The notes under the pieces are model-generated. The model ran no database searches and had not been told where the DNA came from. It was given only the letters and a program-made list of their open reading frames with translations. DNA of 64,000 nucleotides from Saprospiraceae bacterium (GTDB lineage: Bacteria; Bacteroidota; Bacteroidia; Chitinophagales; Saprospiraceae). The DNA lies in contig JAEUUP010000015.1 of assembly GCA_016787525.1 (NCBI GenBank), positions 62,001 through 126,000 on the forward strand. Direction: 5' to 3'. The position numbers and the translations under genes are program-made. Positions within the stretch are counted from its first letter, which is position 1; each line of letters starts with the position of its first letter. Below are positions 35,876 through 43,215 of this stretch, in pieces.

Positions 35876-36499
35876 ATGAAGACAGTAGTATTAAGTGCCT
35901 TTACGAAATTGGGTCAAGACAGTTTAGCTGTATATGCCAAAAATGCCATCACATTGATGACCGAAGACCCTCAATTTGCTCCCCTCAGTAAAGAAGTAGG
36001 TGAAGCCAAAAAAGCCAGCGATGCTTTCGAGATTGCTTTAGCAAACAATATCAACGGTGGACGAACAGCCACCATTGAAAAAGACAAATGCAAAAGTAAC
36101 ATGCTGCAACAACTCAAAAACCTCGCAACATTGGTTGACTTGATGGCAAACGGTGACGAAGCCATCGTCATGGCAGCAGGTTTTGACGTGCGTAAATCAG
36201 CTAATTCGTACACCTCTTTAGATGCGCCCAATGTATTGAAACTCGTGAACGAGACAAAAGCAGGTTTGGTGACATTTAACTTATCGAAAGTCTTAGGTGC
36301 AAACATTTACGGTATCGAAAGACGCATCAAAATCGAAAACGAAGACAGCCCTTGGGTCAACGGCGACTACACAAGCTCACGCAAACGTTCCATAGAGGAT
36401 TTAGAATCTGGCAAAACCTATCAATTCCGATTCCGAGCCATCGGCAGCAAAGGTTTGGTCAGTCCATGGTCAGCTATTGTTGAAACTTTGGTGTCGTAG
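35876..36499 (+). CDS. Unknown protein with C-terminal fibronectin-III-like domain
   Basis: This 207-aa protein has no signal peptide. The N-terminal 120 residues are helical and Ala-rich (FTKLGQDSLAVYAKNAITLM; ATLVDLMANGDEAIVMAAGF). The C-terminal 85 residues look like an Fn3 module (LVTFNLSKVLGANIYGIERRI ... GKTYQFRFRAIGSKGLVSPWSAIV). Similar small proteins are common in Bacteroidota without known role. A reverse-oriented motif copy (35981) encodes APLSKEV. It has its own terminator (36522). A possible functional relative is the 129-aa protein at 61187, which shares the helical N-terminal style but not the Fn3 part. The function is not assigned. Confidence 0.75.
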   Translation: MKTVVLSAFTKLGQDSLAVYAKNAITLMTEDPQFAPLSKEVGEAKKASDAFEIALANNINGGRTATIEKDKCKSNMLQQLKNLATLVDLMANGDEAIVMAAGFDVRKSANSYTSLDAPNVLKLVNETKAGLVTFNLSKVLGANIYGIERRIKIENEDSPWVNGDYTSSRKRSIEDLESGKTYQFRFRAIGSKGLVSPWSAIVETLVS

Positions 36500-36521
36500 T
36501 TTTTTTGTCATTTGACTTTGG

Positions 36522-36556
36522 AAGCCTACTTCTTGTTTGAGAAGTAGGCTTTTTGT
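36522..36556 (+). terminator. Terminator of the Fn3 protein gene
   Basis: AAGCCTACTTCT pairs with AGAAGTAGGCTT (36522-36533 with 36540-36551), followed by a T-rich tract. An ACTGAGGGGG copy lies immediately beyond (36563). Confidence 0.9.
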
Positions 36557-36575
36557 ATTTTTACTGAGGGGGTGT

Positions 36576-36800
36576 TTCGTATAAAATGTATGTATATGCA
36601 AATGTAATTTTATACGAAGGATATACCTCGCAACGCGATACCTCTCAGTATTTTTAAGCATTTAACATGACGATACATTTTATACGAAATGCTAAAAAAT
36701 TATTTATCAGTTTGTTATGAAAAACTTTTTTCCTTTATGCAGAAAATTTATTTTTGTGGATAGATTGGATATATGCGAAACGGGTTTCGTATATGCCGTA
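36576..36800 (+). promoter_or_regulatory. Shared leader of accessory unit C with iterons
   Basis: TTCGTATAAAAT or its complement occurs three times (36576-36587, 36607-36618, 36677-36688), the first two forming a perfect inverted pair. The part 36682-36781 is homologous to 12749-12854 and includes ATCAGTTTGTTAT, the likely -7 box TATTTTTG and GGATATATGCGAAAC, after which ATGCGAAAC/GTTTCGTAT forms a hairpin. Since cargo genes differ and the leader is shared, it probably controls or mobilises the unit. Confidence 0.6.
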
Positions 36801-36850
36801 GTTGCTTAAAATAATTAGGACAAGCCTTGTATAAAATAATGTGGTTAAGC

Positions 36851-37044
36851 GTCTTACTCAACAAAGCCATTTGAAAATAACTGCAGAAATTAGAAAATTT
36901 CTGTCAATTATTTTCAATTGTCTTTTTATGAGCAAGACAAAATGTTAACACACAAATATTTTAAACAACTCTATAGAGAGTAATTACTTCAAGCAACTAC
37001 ACACAATCGTCAATGCCTCCTATATGTCGGCACTGCGATTGTGT
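36851..37044 (+). ncRNA. Candidate structured leader RNA before the NERD-helicase
   Basis: Two stems are seen. The first pairs GTCTTACTCA (36851-36860) with TGAGCAAGAC (36929-36938) and, inside it, about 20 bp of 36871-36891 with 36896-36917. The second pairs ACACAATCG (37001-37009) with CGATTGTGT (37036-37044) and inner TGCC/GGCA. The region lies between the shared promoter-like leader and the gene start, leaving an untranslated stretch of about 350 nt. It may be a regulatory leader or an RNA component; this is inference from folding by eye. Confidence 0.35.
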
Positions 37045-37138
37045 AATTGTTCTGCGAAATCAAAAAAAACGAAGAAGTAAGCATGAAAAATCGAAAAAAA
37101 TCAATAATCCCTATTTTTAGCAAAAACAAAAAGAATAA

Positions 37139-39307
37139 ATGGCACTATTCTATCCTTCAATCGAAAAAATAAAACAGTTAACAGTTCAACCCGAAGCAGG
37201 AGAATTACACTTACTAAATTTTTTAAGCGATTTAGACGATAGCTTTGAAATTTTTTTCAACCCTTTCTTAAATGGTGATAGACCCGATATTATCATAGTT
37301 CGTAAGAATTATGGTATAATGATAATTGAAGTAAAAGATTGGGAGTTGTCAAATTATTATTTAGATGAAAAACGAAAGTGGAGATTGAAAAAAAACAATG
37401 CCTACTTGAAGTCGCCAATAGACCAAGTGTTAAACTACAAGGAAAATCTTTACAATCTCCATGTTGAAAGATTATTAGAAAGAAAAATTACCAATTTTAA
37501 ATATTGGAATATTGTCTCTTGTGCATTATACTTCCATAATGAGACTAAAAAATCGCTTAACGATTTTTTAGTCAAACCATTTGAAGAAAATAAAAAATAT
37601 CAAGATTTCTTAAAGTGGAATATTGAACTACTTGCAAATGACAATCTTAACGCAAATGATTTTACATCTATCTTACAGAAAAAGTATTTAATTGCAAGAC
37701 AGCCGTCTTTCTACTTCAATGATGAATTATATGAAAGTATAAAAAGATATTTAGTCCCTCCTATTCATACAAAAGAAGAAGGAGAGGAAATACCTTATAG
37801 TAAACAGCAACAAAGGCTAACTATTAGTGAAGCACGAGACCAAAGAATTAAAGGAGTTGTAGGTTCGGGGAAAACAACAGTTTTGGCAGCAAGAGCTGTA
37901 AACGCACATTTAAGAACACAAAGTAAGGTGTTGATATTGTGTTACAACATTACCCTACGAAACTATATCCATGATAAAATTAGCAAAGTCAGAGAAGAAT
38001 TTTCATGGGATAGTTTTTACATAACGAATTATCATAATTTCATAACAGCCGAAATGAATAACAATGGAATTGATTTTACGATACCCGAAGATTTTGCTTC
38101 TTGGACTACGAGTAAAAAATCAGAGTATTTTGAAGATAATTATTACAGCAATGAGAAATTGTTTGAAGAAAATAAAGATAAATTTTTCAAGTACAAAACC
38201 ATACTAATAGATGAAATACAAGACTATAAAAGACCTTGGATGGATGTAATTAAAAAATGTTTTTTAGCAGAAAACGGAGAGTATGTTTTATTTGGAGACG
38301 AAAAACAAAATATTTACTCAAACGAAATCGAAAATAAGGATATTAAGACAAATGTTCAACAAAATCCATCCACTTTAAAAGATTGTTTTAGGTCAAACAA
38401 AAAAATAAAAGATATTGCTATTGGCTTTCAATCAGCACATTTCAAAGACAAGTATGATATTGATGATTTTAACAAACAATTGGAATTTTCATTTGAGAAG
38501 CCTAGTTTTTGTAAATACTTTTTTACAGGAAAAGATATTAATGTATCAGAAATTTTTAACACAATAAAGGATATATCAAATAAATTGGGTGAACATCCTA
38601 ATAACATAACAATATTGGGAGTTAGAATAAGCGTACTAAGAGAATTGGACTGTTATTACAGATACAAAACGAATGAAAAAACCAATTCCATGTTTGAAAC
38701 CCAAGAGGTATGGTATAAATTATTACTTGAAACTTTCAAAAGCGAAGAAGTAATTAAACGTGGAATTGATTTATTCGGACATATAAAAGATACGGAGGCT
38801 AAAAAAAATAAACTTGCGGTACTTTTAGCCATAAAAGACTTAACTGAAACGAACCCAGAGCCTGAAATTCTATCCAATTATAAAAAATTAATTGAAGCTG
38901 ATAGAATAAATAAAGAACAATTTGAATTATGGTATTCAAGTCAAAATTTGAGCGAATTACTGAATAGAGATAAACGAGAGTCAATAAAGGCATTAGAAAA
39001 AAAGTACCCAGAATATAAGATACTAACTAAAAAACTAAAAATGATTAGAGATAATAAAAAATTTCATTTTTGGTATGCTCGTGGAACTATGAAAATTTCT
39101 ACAATTCATAGTTTCAAAGGTTGGGAAGCGAACACGCTTTTCTTATTACTTGAAGAAGATTGGGGGATATTAGGAGATTTTCCTTTTTCATTTGAAGAAC
39201 TGATTTATACAGGCTTAACGAGAAGTAAAAGAAACCTCATCATATTGAATTGTGGCAATATGGAATACCATGAAACCATCAAAGATTTAATTGAAAAAAA
39301 TGAATAA
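37139..39307 (+). CDS. NERD-domain superfamily 1 (UvrD-like) helicase
   Basis: This 722-aa cytoplasmic protein has an N-terminal NERD (nuclease-related) domain (about 1-130; GDRPDIIIVRKNYGIMIIEVKDW gives the Asp and Glu-x-Lys of the PD-(D/E)XK-like core). It is fused to an SF1 helicase: Walker A GVVGSGKTT (about 239-247), Walker B LIDEIQD (about 355-361), motif V TIHSFKGWEANT (about 653-664) and motif VI YTGLTRSKRNLIIL (about 689-702). The gene is AT-rich, has no ACTGAGGGG copy over 2.2 kb, and lies between a leader and terminal repeats shared with unit B. NERD-helicases are recurrent in defence islands, so an anti-phage or anti-plasmid role is likely but unproven. No obvious partner gene is present. 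Confidence 0.85.
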   Translation: MALFYPSIEKIKQLTVQPEAGELHLLNFLSDLDDSFEIFFNPFLNGDRPDIIIVRKNYGIMIIEVKDWELSNYYLDEKRKWRLKKNNAYLKSPIDQVLNYKENLYNLHVERLLERKITNFKYWNIVSCALYFHNETKKSLNDFLVKPFEENKKYQDFLKWNIELLANDNLNANDFTSILQKKYLIARQPSFYFNDELYESIKRYLVPPIHTKEEGEEIPYSKQQQRLTISEARDQRIKGVVGSGKTTVLAARAVNAHLRTQSKVLILCYNITLRNYIHDKISKVREEFSWDSFYITNYHNFITAEMNNNGIDFTIPEDFASWTTSKKSEYFEDNYYSNEKLFEENKDKFFKYKTILIDEIQDYKRPWMDVIKKCFLAENGEYVLFGDEKQNIYSNEIENKDIKTNVQQNPSTLKDCFRSNKKIKDIAIGFQSAHFKDKYDIDDFNKQLEFSFEKPSFCKYFFTGKDINVSEIFNTIKDISNKLGEHPNNITILGVRISVLRELDCYYRYKTNEKTNSMFETQEVWYKLLLETFKSEEVIKRGIDLFGHIKDTEAKKNKLAVLLAIKDLTETNPEPEILSNYKKLIEADRINKEQFELWYSSQNLSELLNRDKRESIKALEKKYPEYKILTKKLKMIRDNKKFHFWYARGTMKISTIHSFKGWEANTLFLLLEEDWGILGDFPFSFEELIYTGLTRSKRNLIILNCGNMEYHETIKDLIEKNE

Positions 39308-39358
39308 ATAATGCTGAAATACTGAGGGGGGGTAAAATAAAAGAAAAAAAGAAATCGC

Positions 39359-39442
39359 AGAACAAAGCATTGACGCAAACTCGCCGCCAAAGGCTCAACA
39401 CAAAAGCCAACGCAGGCGGCGAGTATTCGTCAATGCAACCGT
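39359..39442 (+). repeat. attC-like palindromic element E4
   Basis: Reading with the helicase gene, it starts AGAACAAAGCATTGACGC and contains TCGCCGCC, CCAACGCAGGCGGCGA and CGTCAATGC. It is the reverse-complement counterpart of E3 at about 80% identity. It begins 52 bp after the helicase stop, the same relative position and orientation as E3 to its gene. One ACTGAGGGGGG copy (39321) lies just before it. Confidence 0.65.
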
Positions 39443-39525
39443 CAATTTGTGAAAAAAGTGGAAAAAATCAAGGATTTATGTTTGATAAATGAGGCAAAAA
39501 GCCCGCTGGTACAAGGTATGAAAAA

Positions 39526-39586
39526 CCCGCTGGCATGTAATGTTCAACCAAATAACCCCTAAATCTTAAAATTAAAGAACGGAATT
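39526..39586 (+). repeat. Terminal repeat of accessory unit C
   Basis: CCCGCTGGCAT is followed by 46 bp matching 9880-9925 (inverted in the window, same orientation relative to cargo). It is followed by short palindromes GTCGGCTTCCAAGCCGAC and AGGTCTTTGACCT, analogous to GGGTCTGAGACCC beside unit B. Confidence 0.65.
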
Positions 39587-39716
39587 GCTGGTGTCGGCTT
39601 CCAAGCCGACATCTACTATTTATCAGGTCTTTGACCTGTTTGGTCTGTATCACTTTTTTATGAAACTACTGAGGGGACTATTTCAAATAATGCAATTCAA
39701 AAGAAAGAACGTATTA

Positions 39717-39771
39717 CAGAACAAACAAGCCCGTCGCTGACAAATAGTCAACGACAGGCTTGTTTGTTCTG
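39717..39771. repeat. 24-bp inverted repeat, terminator-like
   Basis: CAGAACAAACAAGCC (start of 39717-39740) pairs with GGCTTGTTTGTTCTG (end of 39748-39771); 24 pairs, two of them wobble, with a 7-nt loop. There is no T-run, so the role is unclear. The rest of 39308-40046 holds E4, the terminal repeat and the amidase promoter region, and no gene. Confidence 0.65.
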
Positions 39772-39873
39772 CGATTAAGCAATTTTAGTTACTTGGGTGA
39801 AGGCAAATACAAAATAATAAATACTTGATTTTCATTTTTTTATAAAATTTATTTTTTTATTGGTGATACTTTT

Positions 39874-39881
39874 TATTTTTG
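39874..39881 (+). promoter_or_regulatory. Candidate -7 box for the amidase gene
   Basis: TATTTTTG followed by TGAAGG matches TAnnTTTG and resembles the box in the shared leaders of units B and C. It would leave a 5' UTR of about 160 nt. No clear -33 TTTG is seen at the right distance. Confidence 0.3.
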
Positions 39882-40046
39882 TGAAGGAATTGTATGTATT
39901 TTGGAAACATTATAAAAATCTAGAACGTTAGAATAGAACACAAGGGAAATACAATTTGGTACGAACTGAGCAGGTAAATTCAGTTGTAGCCATTTTACAC
40001 CATTAACAGTCTAACAACTTTATATAATTTTTAAAACAATCTATAA

Positions 40047-40940
40047 ATGAATTTTCAGCAAGTCATTGAAACCGAGAAGAAAATGCGTAATGATGGCATT
40101 GACGGAGCATTTACCATTGATATTCCTGCACTTGTATCTGTCAAAGGTGAGCCCGATTTGATGATGCAAGTTTTGAGAGTCACGCCCAGTCATCGCAATA
40201 TGAACTACTTTTATACAGAAAAGTACCCCAAAACGCAGATTATGATTCACTTTACTGAGGGGCATCTGCGTGGCGATTTGTCGCAACTCACTAAAGAGAA
40301 TCAGCATGTGTCTGTGCCGTTTGTTATTGCTCGTGATGGTGGTATTTATCGCCTTTTTGGATCAGAAGCTTGGGCTTTTCATGTCGGCAAGAATCCTGTA
40401 GGCAGTACCAACGAGATTTTAAGTCGTAGCAGTATTGGCATCGAATTGTCGAACTATGGGCCTTTAACTTTGCAAGGCAATGATTTATTGACACCTTATG
40501 GCGATGTCTATTGTTCAGTCAATGATACTTCTGAGTATATCAAATTGCCTAAACCTTATCGAGGAAAGTCTTATTTTGCTTCTTTCACCGAAGAACAATA
40601 CGATGCGCTGATTGTTCTTTTGCGTTATTTGACAGCTCTATTCAATATTCCACGCGCATTTTTACCTGAAAATGTCCGTTATGAAGCGACCACACAAGCT
40701 GTTGGATTCAAAGGTATTGTTTCACATGTCAATGTCAGAGCTGATAAAATTGATATTGGTCCTGCTTTCGATTGGGCTAAAGTGGTTGCAGGTGTAACGG
40801 CTGCTTCTTATACTTCTATTGCCCCTGCCACACGTGGTTTTGTTGCGCCACTCGATTCTGATAGCGAATTAGATATGGATGTGGATTTGAGCGGTGTTAC
40901 AAGAGACTTTTCTATCGGCGACGAAGAGCCTGATTGTTAA
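40047..40940 (+). CDS. Zn-dependent N-acetylmuramoyl-L-alanine amidase, no signal peptide
   Basis: This 297-aa protein is of the Amidase_2 (T7-lysozyme/PGRP-like) fold. Predicted zinc ligands are His68 (IMIHFTEG), His227 (IVSHVNVRADK) and Asp236 (KIDIGPAFDW), with Glu133 (SIGIELSN) and Lys234 at the active site; AFHVGKN (His112) is the usual extra His. Such enzymes cut the amide between muramic acid and the stem peptide. The protein lacks a signal sequence and has an acidic C-terminal tail (DSDSELDMDVDLSG), unusual for a cell-wall amidase. It may be exported by a dedicated system or act after lysis. An ACTGAGGGG copy (40254) encodes the TEG immediately after the metal ligand His68. Confidence 0.85.
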   Translation: MNFQQVIETEKKMRNDGIDGAFTIDIPALVSVKGEPDLMMQVLRVTPSHRNMNYFYTEKYPKTQIMIHFTEGHLRGDLSQLTKENQHVSVPFVIARDGGIYRLFGSEAWAFHVGKNPVGSTNEILSRSSIGIELSNYGPLTLQGNDLLTPYGDVYCSVNDTSEYIKLPKPYRGKSYFASFTEEQYDALIVLLRYLTALFNIPRAFLPENVRYEATTQAVGFKGIVSHVNVRADKIDIGPAFDWAKVVAGVTAASYTSIAPATRGFVAPLDSDSELDMDVDLSGVTRDFSIGDEEPDC

Positions 40941-40966
40941 TAAGAACTAAGAAACTGTTTGAGTGA

Positions 40967-41003
40967 ACCAGTGTTAGTTGAAAGCAAACTAACGCTGGTT
41001 TTC
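40967..41003 (+). terminator. Hairpin between amidase and LRR gene
   Basis: ACCAGTGTTAGTT pairs with AACTAACGCTGGT (40967-40979 with 40987-40999), followed by TTTTC. It probably ends the amidase transcript, so the LRR gene may have its own promoter. Confidence 0.7.
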
Positions 41004-41073
41004 TTTATAAAAACGAAACTTTCCTCTATGGTAGGCAGTAAAAATAGTATCCAAATACTCAATCCAACTATCC

Positions 41074-41610
41074 ATGCCTACACCTCCGTATATTCTGCGA
41101 AAAATAGAACAATGTCGTCGCTTCAACGAAGATTTTTTGAATCTCAATAGTCTCGACTTGACCGAAATACCGCCCGAAGTGTTCGATTTGACACACTTGA
41201 AAACATTGAATGCGCACCACAACCGCATCGAAACTTTGCCTTTAGAACTTCGGCAGTTGACGCAGTTGGAGACTTTGGGCTTGGAAGGCAATTGTATCGA
41301 GCATATTTCGCCTGAAATGTCTATGATATTAGCCAAAATCCCGCATGTCGTTTTCAGCTATCAAAATTTAGAGAAAGGAAAGGATAATTGGAAAGAAAAA
41401 ATGCGTGAAAGCATTGAAAATGCCGACCTCGACAGAGCTTTTGATGTCTTGAAAGCACAGAAACCCGATGACAATGACGTGGCTCTGTTGCATTTTAGGT
41501 ATCGAGACAATGAACGCAGTTTTTCGATATTAAAAACCATTTCAGATGATGATTATACTTTGATACGCAATCAAATTGTCCACGCATTGTCCTGTTTTTT
41601 GTCTGAATAA
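41074..41610 (+). CDS. Leucine-rich repeat protein with EAD11-like tail
   Basis: This 178-aa protein has an N-terminal half of about four leucine-rich repeats of the PIRL/ROCO type (LNLNSLDLTEIPPEVFDLTHLKTLNAHHNRIETLPLELRQLTQLETLGLEGN). The C-terminal 75 residues (WKEKMRESIENADLDRAFDVLKAQ, then LLHFRYRDNERSFSILKTISDDDYTLIRNQIVHALSCFL) have the pattern of effector-associated domain 11: a helix ending in a DLDRAF-type turn, an (A/F)RY block, then an NxI..AL helix. EADs are adaptor domains that link sensors to effectors in NTP-dependent conflict systems. Here sensor-like repeats and adaptor occur in a minimal protein with no NTPase. The partner is unknown. A strong terminator follows. Confidence 0.6.
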   Translation: MPTPPYILRKIEQCRRFNEDFLNLNSLDLTEIPPEVFDLTHLKTLNAHHNRIETLPLELRQLTQLETLGLEGNCIEHISPEMSMILAKIPHVVFSYQNLEKGKDNWKEKMRESIENADLDRAFDVLKAQKPDDNDVALLHFRYRDNERSFSILKTISDDDYTLIRNQIVHALSCFLSE

Positions 41611-41704
41611 AAAAATAATTATTTTTTATTGTACGAACAAGTAACTAAGTGTCCAACAAAGCGTATTAGGTTTAATTAAATAATTTAATTAGATAATTTT
41701 AGAG

Positions 41705-41740
41705 GTTTTGGAAGCCGTGTGTTTCCAAAACTTTTTTTTT
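41705..41740 (+). terminator. Terminator after the LRR gene
   Basis: GTTTTGGAA pairs with TTCCAAAAC (41705-41713 with 41723-41731), followed by a run of nine T. It lies within a possible upstream extension of the next frame, supporting the later start at 41785. Confidence 0.9.
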
Positions 41741-41784
41741 GCCAAATCACGAAAACTTCTTTCCTTTACAAAAAATCACAACCT

Positions 41785-43140
41785 ATGAAAAATCTATTTT
41801 TATTAGCATGTCTTATGCTTATGATGTCTTGTAAAAACAATCCAAAAACGGAAAATAAACCCATCCATTTGGTCACACTCGACCCAGGGCATTTCCACGC
41901 CGCCTTGATTCAGAAGGCGATGTACGACTCAATTGATGCCACGGCACACGTCTATGCACCCGAAGGCAATGATGTCAAACAACATTTGGGACGCATCGAA
42001 GGCTACAACAAACGAGCAGACAAACCGACCAATTGGACACAGGTGAATTATATTGCTCCAGATTTTTTCGAGAAAATGATTGCCGAGAAAAAAGGCAATG
42101 TCGTGGTCTTGGCGGGTAATAATCGTTTGAAAACAGATTATATTCTCAAATCTTTGCAAAATGGTTTTCATGTTTTGGCAGATAAACCAATGGTTATCAA
42201 CGAAAAAGACTTTGAGAACCTTAAAAAAGCTTTTGCCATCGCTGCGGAAAATAAAAAACTGCTCTACGATATCATGACTGAGCGTTCCGAAATCACCACC
42301 ATGCTTCAACGCGAGCTTTCGATGACCCCCTCAGTATTCGGCACTTTAGAAAAAGGTACACCGACCAATCCTGCGGTTACAAAAGAAAGTGTGCATCATT
42401 TCTACAAATTTGTTTCGGGCAATGTACTGACGCGTCCTGCGTGGTTCATGGACGTGCAGCAACAAGGCGAAGGCATCGTAGATGTGATGACGCATTTGGT
42501 GGACTTGGTGCAATGGGCAAGTTTTCCAAATCAAATCATTGACTACCAAAAAGATATAAAAATAAATACAGCCAAACGCTGGGCAACCGATATGTCATTG
42601 TCGCAGTTTTCGACCATCACAAAAACCGATGCTTTTCCCGATTTTCTGAAAAAATCAGTTGTAAACGATTCTATTCTAAAGGTTTTTTGCAATGGTGAAA
42701 TCAATTATACACTGAGGGGGGTACACGCCAAAACTTCTGTGATTTGGAACTTCAAAGCACCCGATGGCACAGGTGATAAGCACCAATCGTTGATGCGTGG
42801 GACAAAAGCAAATTTGGCAATTCGACAAGGAAAAGAGGAAAATTATCAACCGACTTTGTACATCGAACCCGTGAAAAATAACGCCGATTATGCGGTTGCT
42901 CTTAAAGAAGCCTTTGTTGGTTTGCAACAAAAGTTTCCAGATGTGTCAGTTGAAGCGGTTGGAAAAAAATGGAAAGTCACAATTCCTGAAAAGTACAAAG
43001 AAGGTCACGAAGCCCATTTCGCGCGAGTCACTGAACGCTTTTTGGACTATCTTTTGAAAGGAAATATGCCAGAATGGGAAGTCCCCAATATGTTGGCCAA
43101 ATACTATACAACGACAAAAGCCCTTTCGATGAGTCGGTAA
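41785..43140 (+). CDS. Gfo/Idh/MocA-like lipoprotein oxidoreductase (Oxidoreduct_C type)
   Basis: This 451-aa protein starts at ATG 41785 (MKNLFLLACLMLMMSC), giving a lipoprotein signal with Cys16. The N-terminal domain is a divergent Rossmann fold (IHLVTLDPGHFHAALIQKAMY in place of GxGxxG; later VVVLAGNNRLKTDYILKSLQNGFHVLADKPMVIN, where DKP replaces the usual EKP). The C-terminal part (WFMDVQQQGEGIVDVMTHLVDLVQW, YTLRGVHAKTSVIWNF) fits the oxidoreductase C-terminal domain found in Bacteroidota lipoproteins. It is probably a periplasmic sugar oxidoreductase. Motif copies lie at 42325 (TPSVFG) and 42711 (TLRGV). It is convergent with the haloperoxidase gene. Confidence 0.85.
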   Translation: MKNLFLLACLMLMMSCKNNPKTENKPIHLVTLDPGHFHAALIQKAMYDSIDATAHVYAPEGNDVKQHLGRIEGYNKRADKPTNWTQVNYIAPDFFEKMIAEKKGNVVVLAGNNRLKTDYILKSLQNGFHVLADKPMVINEKDFENLKKAFAIAAENKKLLYDIMTERSEITTMLQRELSMTPSVFGTLEKGTPTNPAVTKESVHHFYKFVSGNVLTRPAWFMDVQQQGEGIVDVMTHLVDLVQWASFPNQIIDYQKDIKINTAKRWATDMSLSQFSTITKTDAFPDFLKKSVVNDSILKVFCNGEINYTLRGVHAKTSVIWNFKAPDGTGDKHQSLMRGTKANLAIRQGKEENYQPTLYIEPVKNNADYAVALKEAFVGLQQKFPDVSVEAVGKKWKVTIPEKYKEGHEAHFARVTERFLDYLLKGNMPEWEVPNMLAKYYTTTKALSMSR

Positions 43141-43215
43141 TTGGTCATCAATCATTGGTCATTAGGAGAAGTTTGTTTTATTTTCTAATGACCAATGATT
43201 GATAAACAATCTCTG

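Noticed and set aside
36576-39307. Retron or RNA-guided nuclease system
   Set aside because: A structured leader is present but there is no reverse transcriptase, and no guide-like or CRISPR features.
41719-41784. N-terminal extension of the lipoprotein oxidoreductase
   Set aside because: It overlaps the T-run of the LRR-gene terminator and would destroy the lipoprotein signal that starts at 41785.
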